The notes: generated by a model from the letters alone, not told the origin. Counted from the stretch's first letter, positions 1 to 8,461 are shown. The stretch: DNA of 51,631 nt from Spirochaetia bacterium (GCA_009885105.1 VFLI01000048.1:1-51631); one strand, 5' to 3'. Numbers and translations are program-made.

Positions 1-309
1 CTTGACGGCATCCAGACGGTCGGTTTTTACCTTTTTGTTATCCGTCGGAATCAGGGACGGAGCAACAACCTTGCAATCGATTCCCGCCTCTGTCAGTTTT
101 CGAAAAATTGAAAAACCGCATCCTCCTGCTTCATAGCATACTTTCAGGATATACTGTTGTTAAAATTTTTTAAGCAATTTCAACAACTGATTCGGCTGAT
201 TGGACAGCTTTTGAAGCAGCTTTTCTTCTCCCGAACCGCCTTCAAACAATGCCATTGTTATAGAATTTTTGTGGACATCCAGTCCTATCCAGGCAATCTT
301 CCTCTTCAT
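1..309 (-). pseudogene. IS110 transposase, N-terminal part with internal stop
   Basis: The frame starts at ATG 309-307 and reads MKRKIAWIGLDVHKNS, the typical first DEDD segment of IS110 recombinases, with GGAGG as ribosome binding site ten bases upstream. After about 49 codons it meets TAA at 162-160. It then continues in the same frame with VCYEAGGCGFSIFRKL and APSLIPTDNKKVKTDRLDA, also typical of the family, up to the window edge. A single base change in one codon (for example GAA to TAA) explains the break, so the copy is most likely dead. The 3' part and the Tnp_20 domain are not visible. Confidence 0.8.
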
Positions 310-418
310 GGGTGTGACGCCTCCGTAAATTTAATATTTGGTTCATTTAGAAACCGTTGAGTTACGGTACAACTATTTTTGTTATACCCAGCACTCGAAA
401 AGGTCGCGTCACACCCAT
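308..418 (-). promoter_or_regulatory. Long-range hairpin sequestering the IS110 start codon
   Basis: Thirteen bases at 308-320 are the exact reverse complement of 406-418, with an 85-base loop. In a transcript from the minus strand the 3' arm covers the gap between the GGAGG ribosome binding site and the first two bases of the ATG at 309. Such a stem could block translation of transcripts entering from outside the element, as is known for IS10 and IS200. It might also be part of the IS110 bridge RNA. Both roles are inferred. Confidence 0.45.
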
Positions 419-604
419 ATATTCTTAAAAACAAACCGGAATAGATGATTATTGGGACGGCGTTGAAAAGCTGGACAGCAAACTGTTCAATAGAACACTC
501 TTGCTTCGCTGTACCGCTTGTGCGTACTCTCAATCAAACTCTGTCGGTCTGAAATTAAGGAAAGAATTTTACAGCACAACGTTCAAGAATAGAAGGGATG
601 CCGT
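419..604. other. Gene-free stretch between IS110 and the giant secreted protein gene
   Basis: I see no convincing coding frame here. The interval must contain the outer end of the IS110 element and the 3' flank of the gene ending at 605, but no hairpin followed by a T run stands out. Confidence 0.5.
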
Positions 605-3600
605 TTAATTCATCAAAAAACCGAAGGTTTTTGCACTCATCCTCTGATACGTGTAATTGTGCTGGATGTTATACAAGTAGAGAAGAACTCCCTCATTATC
701 CTGATGCATCCTTTCAACACACCATTTCTTGGCTTCACAACGTGCTGAACTAATACCGTACTTGGGGCATACCATGTCATCCTTTATCCTGCTCGCGTAT
801 GCTTTGCCGTTCGGATTTGAAGGACCGGCCCAGGGAGGATCGTAATTGTGCAATTGGATATCCGGCGTACAATGACTGTCAACATTTACATGGTTGCATG
901 TTGGACCCCAGTCACCTATCCAGCAGACAAATTTTGAACCGTTCGCATGAATATCCGTAACCCTCCATAATGTCTGCATCCCGTTTTGAGACATCTCATT
1001 TCCTTCCAAATAAGACCGAGTCAGGCCCGCAGATTCTGCTTCTAAGTATCTGGGAACCACCGGGCTAAAATAACCCGCAAGTGCAGGATTACGGACAGCC
1101 AGGGGCTGGGAGTATGTCAATGTTCCGTCATCGCCATAATCAGTAATCGTCATATTGTAACGCGTACTGGCTGTTGCTGTAACACGTTTTACAGTTGTTG
1201 CAGGTAATCCACCGCAACTTCCAGGATCATCGGTAAACCGGAATTCAAATTCATACTCCCCGGGGACATCAGGTTGAAACTCCGCGTATCCTCCGGTGAT
1301 GAACCAGAAAGCAAGCGGATAAGTGCCTGTGACAAGACTGGAGCCCGCCGGTTTGCGGATCAACCGGAAGTCATAAGAATAATTCATTGGATTTGCGCCG
1401 CACCTTGCCTGGTCGGGATCGACTGCTGTTACTGCCAGCTGATAATTTCCATTTCTGGTATAGTTCAATGAACGGAAAGTCCAGGGAAATATTGTTACAA
1501 TGCCTGTCGAAGTGACCGCTCTTTTTCCGGTATACGGGTAAGCTCCTGTTGTTTGGATTTCAAGGACGGGCGGATCATTGTCATTCTGACGCGCATAGAC
1601 AGCAATAGCAGCCGCCGGGGAATCCGCCATTACAACCGGACCAGCCGATAACGTTCCGGTATTCTTGTTAATTCTAAACACTTTGATTTGATTTGTTCCA
1701 GCAATCGGAATGTACAGATAATTTCCGGTCGGATCGATTGTTATTTTGTCAACACTTCCAAGCGAAGACGCAGCCGGTCCGATCAAGGCCGGTGTTCCAT
1801 TTTCATTGGACAATACATTTACCTGATTTCCGGAAACAACAGTAAAAATAAAACGGCCGTCCGGTGTGGCCTTCATGTTACCGGGCGCACCGCCTGCATC
1901 TCCGAAACCGGTCATACCTCCATTCGTATTAAATTCATCAATACTATTGGCATTCGTCCGCCCGAAAACAAAATGATTCACCAGATCTGCTCCCAGATTA
2001 TACACAATGGCACCTAAATTATCGGGAGTACTGGAAATTGTGCTGCCACCAGGCAAAGAAATGAAGTGAATTCTTTTCTGCGAGATTGTGGAATTTGCCT
2101 GTTGATTCATGCAATGGTTAATGCAGAATGGGAAAGGATCCAGTCCTCCCACGCAGCCGTACGGCCCGCCGGCGCAGCAGGAACTCAGGCAGGAGTTAAA
2201 ATTATCCGCATTGGGCCGGCTGCTTTCCTGCGCACATGTACTTGTACATATCGGATACGGATCCCAGGGCGGCTGGCAGCCAAAAGGCGCGTACGAACAA
2301 CAGGTTGCATAACATTGGTTGTTATGATTGTAATCAAAACCGGACGCGTTGTCGCTGACCTGGGCGGCGGCTCTTGTTCCGTCTCTGGATACGACAAAGT
2401 CATTAACCTGGACACCTGGATTCAGAGCTCCGGAATATGCTATACTACCTGTATATATATTCATAGAATACATATATATACTGCCACTGCTGAATAGATA
2501 GACTCTGTCAGATTGGTATGGAACCCGCAAACCGGCCGGGCTGTAAGATAAAGCTTCGGAAGCCCCGGGTACAGGGTTGAACAATCCCGTATTCAAATCC
2601 AGCTTGAATGTCCACAGAGTACTCTGATCTGCCGTGATAATGTGACCGTCCGCATTTAAATAAATATCAAGAGGATCTGAGGTGCCTAAAAACCTCTCCT
2701 GTACCGGTGTAAGATTCCCCGTCTGCCAGTCTACTGCATAGGCTGTAATTTTCCTGCTCTGGCTGTGGGCCGCAAATGCGTACTGTGGTATATTGATTCC
2801 ACTTAAATCGATGGAGATAGTACTGGTATCGCTGACATTTCCCGCAGCATCGCGGGCCCAGGCGTAGAGTGTATGACTCCCCGTTGCATTAAGCGGATAA
2901 GTCCCCGGTTTTACAGCTGTCCAGCCGGGTGCATCCGGCAAAGGCTTTGTCGAGGATGTTGTGACCATGTATCCGGTGATCGCACCCGCATCGTTGACCT
3001 GAAGGTCGAAATCCACACGCGGGAAACTTGTCGGCGACTCCGAAAGAAGAGTAAAGGCAGTAATAACCGGCAGATCGGTATCCGGATTCGTTGGATCCGT
3101 TCGGGCCGCCACTTCATCGCCGTCATCAATGCCGTCGCCGTCTGTGTCGGATACATTCGGGTTCGTCAGCAGCCCGGTGGGATACACAATGCTGTTTTCG
3201 TAAGTATTGGAGAGTCCGTCCCCGTCTGTGTCAATCTGGGTCACAACACTGATCGAGCGGCCGGGCTGGTAATGATTATTCGTATCCAGCGCAAAGACAG
3301 TATAATAGTAAGTAATGCCCGGCGTGACGGATACATCTGTAAACTGGGCCGGCCCACTGCTCGTTCCGCCCGGACCGATGCCGTCGCTGACCTTTACAGG
3401 AGGCGCTGTGATGGATCTTCGGATAACAACACCAGCGAAATCAGGAGTTACAGGATTTATCCAGGACAATTGAATATTGGTTCCGCCTGGAATTGCGGTG
3501 AGATTGTCAACCGGCTGCGGCCCCATGGCTCCTGCGATGGAGCACAGACTGGACAATGATCCGGGCCCGGTTTCTCCCATAGGTTTTAAGACCACCCAGT

Positions 3601-4651
3601 AGTTCGTATCAATCGACATGTCGGTGACACCGCGGCGATTGCCGTCAAGGATGACCTGCTGACCTGAAGCATAGGACCGCTTATAGATCTTGTACAATCC
3701 CACCGGATCAGTCGTTGTAATATATCGTCCGGGAATCCGTACAAATCCGGCCACGCTTATCCATGGGGCGTCTTTTGAATCGTCGTTCGGACCTGTCCCC
3801 CCCCGCGAATCATACATAATATAAATATCAAGATCCTGGTTTGCGGTAAAACTGATATAAGCAGTTCCTGTATAATGCTTATGGGCGCTGACAGCTCCAC
3901 ATCCTCCCACACCTCCGTTGCATGTGGCAATCCCAAGTGAATTTTCGAATCCCATCGCGCCAAAGTCCGGTGTCGGGACAATTGTGTAATTACGATCCGC
4001 ATAGTAGCGAAAATTCGCGTCGATGAAAGTGGGACTTAATCCGCCGGATCCGCCGATTCCGGAAGGGAACGTCGCCGCGATACACGCCGAAGGATCTGCC
4101 GGCGGGCCCGCTGCCGGCGGCATCGCTGTCAGCACAAAGGAAGTGAAATGACTGGTATATGCTCTTACTGTTGATGTCTCTATATCTGTTACAACTTTAT
4201 CAACAGCGATCCAAGCGTTGGATTCCCTGTCCAAATACCATACCTGGAATTCTTCTGTGAGATTATTGTCCAACAATATCTGTTTGGTATATTTAAAATT
4301 TAGAACTGCAAATTTTCCCTGTAGAAAAACCACCTGTGCATCTGCCGGCACACCTGTTGCACCCATTGCGGCCGGATCAATTGTAATATTATAAACAGAG
4401 CCGACAGGGATACCGATGCCGTTTATTCTTTCAGGCAGACTGACGGCCTCGGAGGTTTGAACGATGACAGCATGAGCCGGGATACCTGCCGGAACCTCCA
4501 CAGTCGGAGCCTGTGATGCGATAATATGCGGCTGCAGAAACCAAAGCCAGGCTGGAAATTTCTTTTCATCCTCATCAATTGGATTGATAATACCCAGACA
4601 CTGTATGGTAAACAAAACAGAAAGAACACCGGCAAACAATGTATACTTCAT
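605..4651 (-). CDS. Giant multi-domain secreted/surface protein with beta-propeller
   Basis: This 1348-residue protein starts with a signal peptide whose cysteine at residue 18 could be a loose spirochaetal lipobox. After an N-terminal beta-rich domain (about 50-175) comes an Fn3-like domain (about 377-470). Thrombospondin type-3/calcium repeats of the DTDGDG type follow (about 474-535), then an Ig-like domain (about 540-610). Next is a lactonase-like seven-bladed propeller (about 620-1030), whose loop at residues 780-847 carries two identical six-cysteine units. A PKD-like region (about 1030-1200) and a cysteine-containing tail end the protein. The domains suggest an extracellular or outer-surface protein that binds calcium and ligands. 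No enzyme motif was found and the function is unknown. It sits beside mobile DNA, with no operon partner on its strand. Confidence 0.85.
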   Translation of the reverse strand: MKYTLFAGVLSVLFTIQCLGIINPIDEDEKKFPAWLWFLQPHIIASQAPTVEVPAGIPAHAVIVQTSEAVSLPERINGIGIPVGSVYNITIDPAAMGATGVPADAQVVFLQGKFAVLNFKYTKQILLDNNLTEEFQVWYLDRESNAWIAVDKVVTDIETSTVRAYTSHFTSFVLTAMPPAAGPPADPSACIAATFPSGIGGSGGLSPTFIDANFRYYADRNYTIVPTPDFGAMGFENSLGIATCNGGVGGCGAVSAHKHYTGTAYISFTANQDLDIYIMYDSRGGTGPNDDSKDAPWISVAGFVRIPGRYITTTDPVGLYKIYKRSYASGQQVILDGNRRGVTDMSIDTNYWVVLKPMGETGPGSLSSLCSIAGAMGPQPVDNLTAIPGGTNIQLSWINPVTPDFAGVVIRRSITAPPVKVSDGIGPGGTSSGPAQFTDVSVTPGITYYYTVFALDTNNHYQPGRSISVVTQIDTDGDGLSNTYENSIVYPTGLLTNPNVSDTDGDGIDDGDEVAARTDPTNPDTDLPVITAFTLLSESPTSFPRVDFDLQVNDAGAITGYMVTTSSTKPLPDAPGWTAVKPGTYPLNATGSHTLYAWARDAAGNVSDTSTISIDLSGINIPQYAFAAHSQSRKITAYAVDWQTGNLTPVQERFLGTSDPLDIYLNADGHIITADQSTLWTFKLDLNTGLFNPVPGASEALSYSPAGLRVPYQSDRVYLFSSGSIYMYSMNIYTGSIAYSGALNPGVQVNDFVVSRDGTRAAAQVSDNASGFDYNHNNQCYATCCSYAPFGCQPPWDPYPICTSTCAQESSRPNADNFNSCLSSCCAGGPYGCVGGLDPFPFCINHCMNQQANSTISQKRIHFISLPGGSTISSTPDNLGAIVYNLGADLVNHFVFGRTNANSIDEFNTNGGMTGFGDAGGAPGNMKATPDGRFIFTVVSGNQVNVLSNENGTPALIGPAASSLGSVDKITIDPTGNYLYIPIAGTNQIKVFRINKNTGTLSAGPVVMADSPAAAIAVYARQNDNDPPVLEIQTTGAYPYTGKRAVTSTGIVTIFPWTFRSLNYTRNGNYQLAVTAVDPDQARCGANPMNYSYDFRLIRKPAGSSLVTGTYPLAFWFITGGYAEFQPDVPGEYEFEFRFTDDPGSCGGLPATTVKRVTATASTRYNMTITDYGDDGTLTYSQPLAVRNPALAGYFSPVVPRYLEAESAGLTRSYLEGNEMSQNGMQTLWRVTDIHANGSKFVCWIGDWGPTCNHVNVDSHCTPDIQLHNYDPPWAGPSNPNGKAYASRIKDDMVCPKYGISSARCEAKKWCVERMHQDNEGVLLYLYNIQHNYTYQRMSAKTFGFLMN

Positions 4652-5080
4652 CTTCTTACCTGCCCGAGAACTCTTGATTGATACCGATTATTATGAATAT
4701 CTACAATTCGTGTCTGCTGCCAGTTAGTCAATCATTTATCTATATGTAATAAATAATTCTGCCAGGGTTTTCTCAGGCCAATATGTCGGATAGAAATATT
4801 ATGTCGCATTAACCATCCTCCTTTATTACAGTCTGCACATCTTTCAGTGCGATCAAATGTGTCTAGGTGACAGGACACATGGGAAGCTTCCCGTGCGAGT
4901 GAAAAAAGAATTGTATATCCTTTTGATTCACCTTCCTGTGAGTTTCTGCCAAATATGTATCTGACTGGTTGTGAAGCGCAGATGTTCCCGGAATCGCTTA
5001 ACTCCGGACCTGTTGTAAAGAAACACCTCGCTGCCCGGGCTCTGCAGTGTTTCCATCGGCGTGCCGAAGCGGCCGAAATA
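4652..5080. other. Intergenic stretch, no supported gene
   Basis: This interval lies between the start of the giant gene and repeat copy A. A minus-strand frame of 123 codons (4732-5103) has no recognisable family, no good ribosome binding site and a start inside the repeat. The stretch may contain decayed coding DNA, but nothing can be named. Confidence 0.5.
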
Positions 5081-5225
5081 AATTTAAGCCTCCAGCCTTC
5101 CAAAGTCTCTCGCCCATCCCGCCAGCATCCGGTACTATCACTTATTTACGAGAATACCAGCGTTTTTTCGGATTGAAGGATTTTCCAGGATCTGACTGAG
5201 ATAGCAGTATTATCCTGAAAAACTA
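5081..5225 (+). repeat. Dispersed intergenic repeat, copy A
   Basis: This is one of three similar ~140 bp segments in the same orientation. Shared blocks include CCTTCCAAAGTCTC near the left end, CAGCATCCGGTACTATCAC in the middle (exact in A and C), GGATTTTC and GGATCTG further right, and AAAAACTA at the right end (A and C). It lies directly after the 3' end of the DUF2283 gene when read on the minus strand. There is no conserved coding frame across the copies and no attC consensus ends. Confidence 0.8.
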
Positions 5226-5281
5226 AAAACAAAATAAAATCAAAAAGCTGATGCTGCGCCTGTGCGGGTAGACCCATAAAC

Positions 5282-5482
5282 CTATGATTTGCCGACTATC
5301 TCATAAGCAAATTTTGGCAGCTCCGCTGATTGACCTGCATGTTCGATGGTGAGAGCTACTACCCTTCCTGTACTGTCCAGGTCGATGTAGACATTTTCAT
5401 TGATTTCTTTGGTTTCTACGACTTCTTTATTAGAGAACGAAACTAGAGCTGTGTCCGTATCATTAAAGTATTTTATTTCCAT
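5282..5482 (-). CDS. DUF2283 family protein
   Basis: The 66-residue protein has the DUF2283 pattern: an N-terminal YFNDTDTALVSF strand pair, an acidic middle ending in VYIDLDSTGRVVALTIEHA, and a short C-terminal tail. The family is small, widespread and of unknown biochemical function. It is often encoded next to a second small gene, as here. The start is well supported by AGAGG six bases before the ATG. The upstream partner gene ends two bases before this start, so the two are probably translated together. The pair is flanked by repeat copies A and B. A toxin-antitoxin-like role is sometimes suspected for such pairs, but nothing in the sequence proves it. Confidence 0.85.
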   Translation of the reverse strand: MEIKYFNDTDTALVSFSNKEVVETKEINENVYIDLDSTGRVVALTIEHAGQSAELPKFAYEIVGKS

Positions 5483-5484
5483 GT

Positions 5485-5703
5485 TTAACCTCTAAAGTCG
5501 CGATCAAAAAATGCATTATGAATAGTTTGCTTGTCCTCAAGTAAAATCACCCGTAACCAGCGATTTTCGAATTCGGTAACTTTTGCCCAACGGCGTATTC
5601 GACCATCTCTTTGAATTTCTTCTTTTACTGGATGCAGTATAACGTATTCGATCCACTTATCCAGAATAATTTTCCGGTCCGGTCGATTGCGAGTATAGAA
5701 AAT
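5485..5703 (-). CDS. Small basic partner protein of the DUF2283 gene (DUF4258-like)
   Basis: The frame upstream of the DUF2283 gene encodes about 72 residues: FYTRNRPDRK, then DKWIEYVILHPVKEE, DGRIRRWAKV, LRVILLEDKQTIHNAFFDR and a TAA two bases before the DUF2283 ATG. This pattern (Trp-Ile-Glu, Arg-Arg-Trp, C-terminal HNAFFDR) is what I know from small proteins encoded beside DUF2283 genes and resembles DUF4258. There is no ATG, GTG or TTG in frame at the expected position. The codon there is ATT (5703-5701), and the frame stays open upstream to a stop near 5736. It may use a rare start, or the 5' end may have been lost, perhaps with the arrival of repeat copy B. The gene is too degenerate at its start to call intact. 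Confidence 0.65.
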   Translation of the reverse strand: MFYTRNRPDRKIILDKWIEYVILHPVKEEIQRDGRIRRWAKVTEFENRWLRVILLEDKQTIHNAFFDRDFRG

Positions 5704-5785
5704 ACTGAGTACAGGGGCGATCCATTTTTTAGCTTTTTAAAGACTGTATTACAATCAATGGATGATGGTGGTACATCAGTCAAAC

Positions 5786-5930
5786 AAATTTACCCCCCCA
5801 ACCTTCCAAAGTCTCACGGACATCCCAACCAGCATCCGATAATAGCGCATATAAATAAGATTACCAGCATTTTTTCAGGTTGACGGATTTTCCCGGATCT
5901 GCCTGAGAAACATGTTTTTTCTAAAAAACC
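5786..5930 (+). repeat. Dispersed intergenic repeat, copy B
   Basis: This is the second and most diverged copy of the ~140 bp repeat, in the same orientation as A and C. It keeps CCTTCCAAAGTCTC, CAGCATCCG, TTGACGGATTTTC and CGGATCTGCCTG. It lies between the 5' end of the DUF2283 partner gene and the promoter of the DUF4783 gene. Together with copy A it brackets the two small genes. Confidence 0.75.
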
Positions 5931-5942
5931 GGACAATTTGAT

Positions 5943-5971
5943 TTGACGACTTGCATACAAAATAGTATGTT
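5943..5971 (+). promoter_or_regulatory. Sigma-70 type promoter for the DUF4783 gene
   Basis: TTGACG at 5943-5948 is followed after exactly 17 bases by TATGTT at 5966-5971. The gene start is 42 bases further on. This is the clearest -35/-10 pair in the accessory zone. Confidence 0.5.
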
Positions 5972-6012
5972 TTTTTTTGAACCATTCTTATCAAACAGAC
6001 TACTAAGGTATT

Positions 6013-6414
6013 ATGAAATCCATTAAAATCATCCTGTTGGCTATTGCTATGCTGCCTGGCTCACTGGCTTTGAAGGCGCAATCGGCGCCGAACATACCCG
6101 AAGCCATATTCACATCGTTACGCACCGGTGATAGCGATTCATTGGCCCAGTACTTCAACACACAAATCGAATTAATACTTCTCGGAAAAGAAGGCATCTA
6201 TTCAAAGAACGCGGCCGAAGTCTTGGTTCGGGACTTCTTTACAAAAAATCCACCCCTGTCTTACACCAAAAAGAATGAAAGCAGTAGAGCGAACACGCGC
6301 TTTGCAATTGGGGAGCTTAACACAGTAAAAGGCAGATTCAGAATTTACTTTTTAATGAAAAACATAAACGGCACGTCTGCCATTTATGAATTGAGAATAC
6401 AAGAGACTGATTAA
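6013..6414 (+). CDS. DUF4783 family secreted protein
   Basis: The 133-residue protein has a signal peptide (MKSIKIILLAIAMLPGSLALKAQ, broken here: hydrophobic residues 5-18, cleavage probably near Ala-Gln 22-23). A single NTF2-like alpha+beta domain follows. The pattern Q-YFNTQIELILLGKEGIYSK, then VRDFFTKNPP and, later, GRFRIYFLMK matches DUF4783, a family otherwise typical of Bacteroidota. It probably acts in the periplasm or at the cell surface, and its function is unknown. AAGG lies four bases before the ATG and a good promoter precedes it. It stands alone, between repeat copy B and an IS66 remnant, so acquisition by transfer is likely. Confidence 0.8.
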   Translation: MKSIKIILLAIAMLPGSLALKAQSAPNIPEAIFTSLRTGDSDSLAQYFNTQIELILLGKEGIYSKNAAEVLVRDFFTKNPPLSYTKKNESSRANTRFAIGELNTVKGRFRIYFLMKNINGTSAIYELRIQETD

Positions 6415-6580
6415 CCCCCTGAAACCAGCACAAGTCGGCGACAGGGGCGACGCCTTCTGCCTGACGGAGAGCTTATGTCATCTGCCCGGTTCTGGCTATT
6501 AAATTCCAACTGAGGGCGGGACATTCTCCGTGCGGCCGACCCGCACGAACACACGGACTGTCTCCATCGGAGAAAAATCA

Positions 6581-6871
6581 TTATCGTTTCAACCAGGCAA
6601 GATCCAGTTCGAGCCGGACTGTGACCTGAAAATTTTTGTCGAAGGACAGCTCAATTATTGGATGCTCTGAATTTTTCGGCGAAAGAACCGGAAGCTCCAC
6701 AAAGCGCGGTCGGGGTTTTGATCGCGGTTTTCCAGTAAATCGTCCCTTCCAGTATTGGAAAGTATTTGGGTTTAAATTGTTCTGCCGACAGTATTCGGCC
6801 TGACTCAGACCGCTGGCTTGCCATTTCTCAAGGTGGATCTTGCATTCTTCTCGATTGTTGTTATTTTCCAT
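6581..6871 (-). pseudogene. tnpA: IS66 accessory protein TnpA, remnant
   Basis: The 96-residue frame reads WQASGLSQAEYCRQNN and NTFQYWKGRF, the helix-turn-helix start of IS66 TnpA, followed by the family's VELPV and IELSF strands. The normal ending after DLAWLKR is missing. No tnpB or tnpC follows downstream, so only the first gene of the IS66 operon survives. TnpA is needed for IS66 movement in trans with TnpB and TnpC. This copy cannot move by itself. Confidence 0.8.
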
Positions 6872-7361
6872 GCGGCGATCATATGCCGGATCAGCCGATT
6901 TTGCAAGGTGTGGTTGTCTGGACGCTTACGAACATTCCCTGCCAAATAATAAAGACCGGTCGAACAATTGTTTATCGCATCCTGAACTGGACGCCCTGGA
7001 TTGATACTTTCTGGGAGACATTCCATTATATAAAAGGCCTGCGATTCGTCCCTGGCTGATGATTCGCGAAATGTTCTGACACATTTTACGGGTGAGCTAT
7101 GTCCTGATGCTCTGCCACAAGTAATTGATGGGACCGACCAGGTGTATTTGAAAAAAATCAATAAAGCGATCAAAAGAGAACAACGTATCTGGTTGAGAGG
7201 TCGGCGTTTGATATGTAATACGTACGAATAATTATTTATTCACTTGTTTTAGGACTATGGCCGAAGGCGCAGGTCATAACGTTCCTGAATTATACAGTTT
7301 ATAACCTGCACAATTCTGGAACACGGACACTGCGTAATGTTTCTTGACTCCGTGTAGAAAC
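6872..7361. other. Gene-poor stretch with possible coding relics
   Basis: No recognisable gene is present. A plus-strand frame without a start ends at TAA 7229-7231 and encodes a basic tail (QVYLKKINKAIKREQRIW). It looks protein-like but I do not recognise it. The region probably holds debris of earlier insertions. Confidence 0.4.
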
Positions 7362-7383
7362 CCGGCCTGCCGCAGCAGGCCGG
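7362..7383 (-). terminator. Strong hairpin after the four-helix membrane protein gene
   Basis: CCGGCCTGC (7362-7370) and GCAGGCCGG (7375-7383) form a perfect 9 bp stem with a CGCA tetraloop, 38 bases beyond the stop codon of the minus-strand gene at 7421. The following bases GTTTCTAC give only a weak U tract, so it may act as a terminator or as an mRNA-stabilising end. Confidence 0.5.
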
Positions 7384-7420
7384 TGAAAAACCGTCGACAG
7401 CCGGGCAAAGTCCTTACGAC

Positions 7421-7807
7421 TCAATCGTATACTTTATGCAGAACCCAGATGCCGCTCATTATTATCAGATCCACAACAAGATATAGAACCCAGACCAACA
7501 GAAGACCAGTGCTGCCCACGGGAATTTGACCCCAGATGAACTTGGACAATACGACCCGGGCAATCCAGAAGATAAGAACAATCAGGCTGGCTGTTGCAAT
7601 TTTCTTTCCGCTCAGAAACTGGGTAAAACCGCCAAGAATAATAATCCCGCAGACAGTTTCAACAATACCAAAAATGAGTTCCAATACATAATTCCGGTTG
7701 TTCAGATTGAAGATTCCTTCATCAAACTGTGGGAGTATTCCCAGGATGCCGAGGACGATAAAGAAAACGCCCAACATAATTCTTAATGCTTTGATATTCA
7801 TAACCAC
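7421..7807 (-). CDS. Conserved four-helix membrane protein, function unknown
   Basis: The 128-residue protein has four hydrophobic helices (about residues 7-26, 43-65, 72-90 and 98-120) with short loops. The first loop contains PQFDEGIFNLNN. I recognise no enzyme or transporter motif. The general build is like small bacterial membrane proteins of the DoxX size class, but the DoxX signature is not evident. It has its own downstream hairpin and no operon partner. The codon pattern and clean hydrophobic periodicity make it a real gene. Confidence 0.75.
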   Translation of the reverse strand: MVMNIKALRIMLGVFFIVLGILGILPQFDEGIFNLNNRNYVLELIFGIVETVCGIIILGGFTQFLSGKKIATASLIVLIFWIARVVLSKFIWGQIPVGSTGLLLVWVLYLVVDLIIMSGIWVLHKVYD

Positions 7808-8209
7808 CTCTTGTTTTGTTTGAGCCGGTTCTGGAGAGTAGTCTTGAAGAATTCACGCCAGACGGCTTTCGTGTCGTTTTTTAAAATCAATGGACCATTA
7901 AAGGGCGGGGTGTCACATCATAGCAACACTTTTTTTCGTACCTTCTGGTAGCCGTTTCACGCCTCCCTCTGATCCGGTATGATACACCATGATCATTTCC
8001 AGAGGTGCCGGATCTCCGAAAGAACTAAATTACCCAATGATCCAAAGGAGTCATGAGTCGCACTTGCTTCCGTTAATATCCAAGGCTTCTTTCTGAAGAC
8101 GTAGAAGCGTTTTTCGTTCTTGCGGTAACGTCAATTAGTTTTTAGAAAGAAGAGATTGAACGAAGCCGCGAAGCCGCGCCGAAAAACGTCCCCTATGGGC
8201 ATTCAATAA
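7808..8209. other. Intergenic stretch with inverted repeats beside an IS91 relic
   Basis: There is no coding frame. CTTCTTTCT at 8086-8094 pairs with AGAAAGAAG at 8144-8152. CGTTTTTCG at 8108-8116 pairs with CGAAAAACG at 8180-8188. The two pairings overlap in order, so they cannot form one simple nested hairpin. The stretch lies just beyond the 3' end of the IS91 transposase relic, where an IS91 element carries its end structures. Confidence 0.4.
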
Positions 8210-8461
8210 CTACGGCGATCTGATGGCCGGAAGCATGGTATGCCGCAGAAGCATAAACCCGCCGCAAAGGCCGCATCGTTGCGCATCCATTCCAGAAACA
8301 TATTTCAACAGCAGGCGCCAGTTTGATAGAATTTCTTCCGGCACGCCCGTACTGGCAACAAGTTTCAGGATTTTGCGGCATTGATCAATCAATTTTCTTC
8401 GCCCGCGATTGGCGAGAATCCCGTAGTAACGGATTTTGACAAATCCGGAAGGCGCATTGAC
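8210..8461 (-). pseudogene. IS91-family transposase, C-terminal remnant
   Basis: The minus-strand frame reads GFVKIRYYGILANRGRRK, the conserved IS91 segment after the Y2 rolling-circle domain. An arginine-rich helix and a C-terminal zinc-binding CxxC (RCGLCGG) follow. An in-frame TGA (8464-8462) and the loss of everything upstream show that only the last 83 codons remain. The break point coincides with the left flank of the next insertion sequence, which suggests that element landed in the IS91 gene. Confidence 0.75.

Larger units (their letters stand above)
1..418 (-). mobile_element. IS110-family insertion sequence, cut by the window edge
   Basis: This is the 5' part of an IS110-family element: the start of the DEDD recombinase gene plus the noncoding stretch before it. 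IS110 elements use a RuvC-like DEDD transposase together with a structured noncoding RNA made from the noncoding end next to the gene. A 13 bp inverted repeat lies at 308-320 and 406-418. The outer boundary of the element cannot be fixed from this copy alone, and the 3' half lies outside the window. Confidence 0.75.

Noticed and set aside
2873..3559. Plus-strand open frame of 228 codons
   Set aside because: It is opposite the clearly coding Fn3 and calcium-repeat domains of the giant protein. Its composition is Arg/Ser-rich, as expected of a shadow.
4955..5176. Plus-strand frame of 73 codons whose end resembles the frame at 10480-10686
   Set aside because: The resemblance comes only from the DNA repeat shared by copies A and C. 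The frames start in unrelated sequence, copy B does not keep the frame, and no ribosome binding site is seen.
5081..5930. Repeat copies A and B as integron attC sites flanking a gene cassette
   Set aside because: The RYYYAAC and GTTRRRY end motifs and the imperfect palindrome of attC are not visible, and no integron integrase is in the window. The recombinase homologue at 37940 lacks the nucleophile.
6805..7173. Minus-strand 122-codon frame overlapping the IS66 tnpA start
   Set aside because: It overlaps the recognisable TnpA N-terminus in another frame and shows no family pattern of its own.
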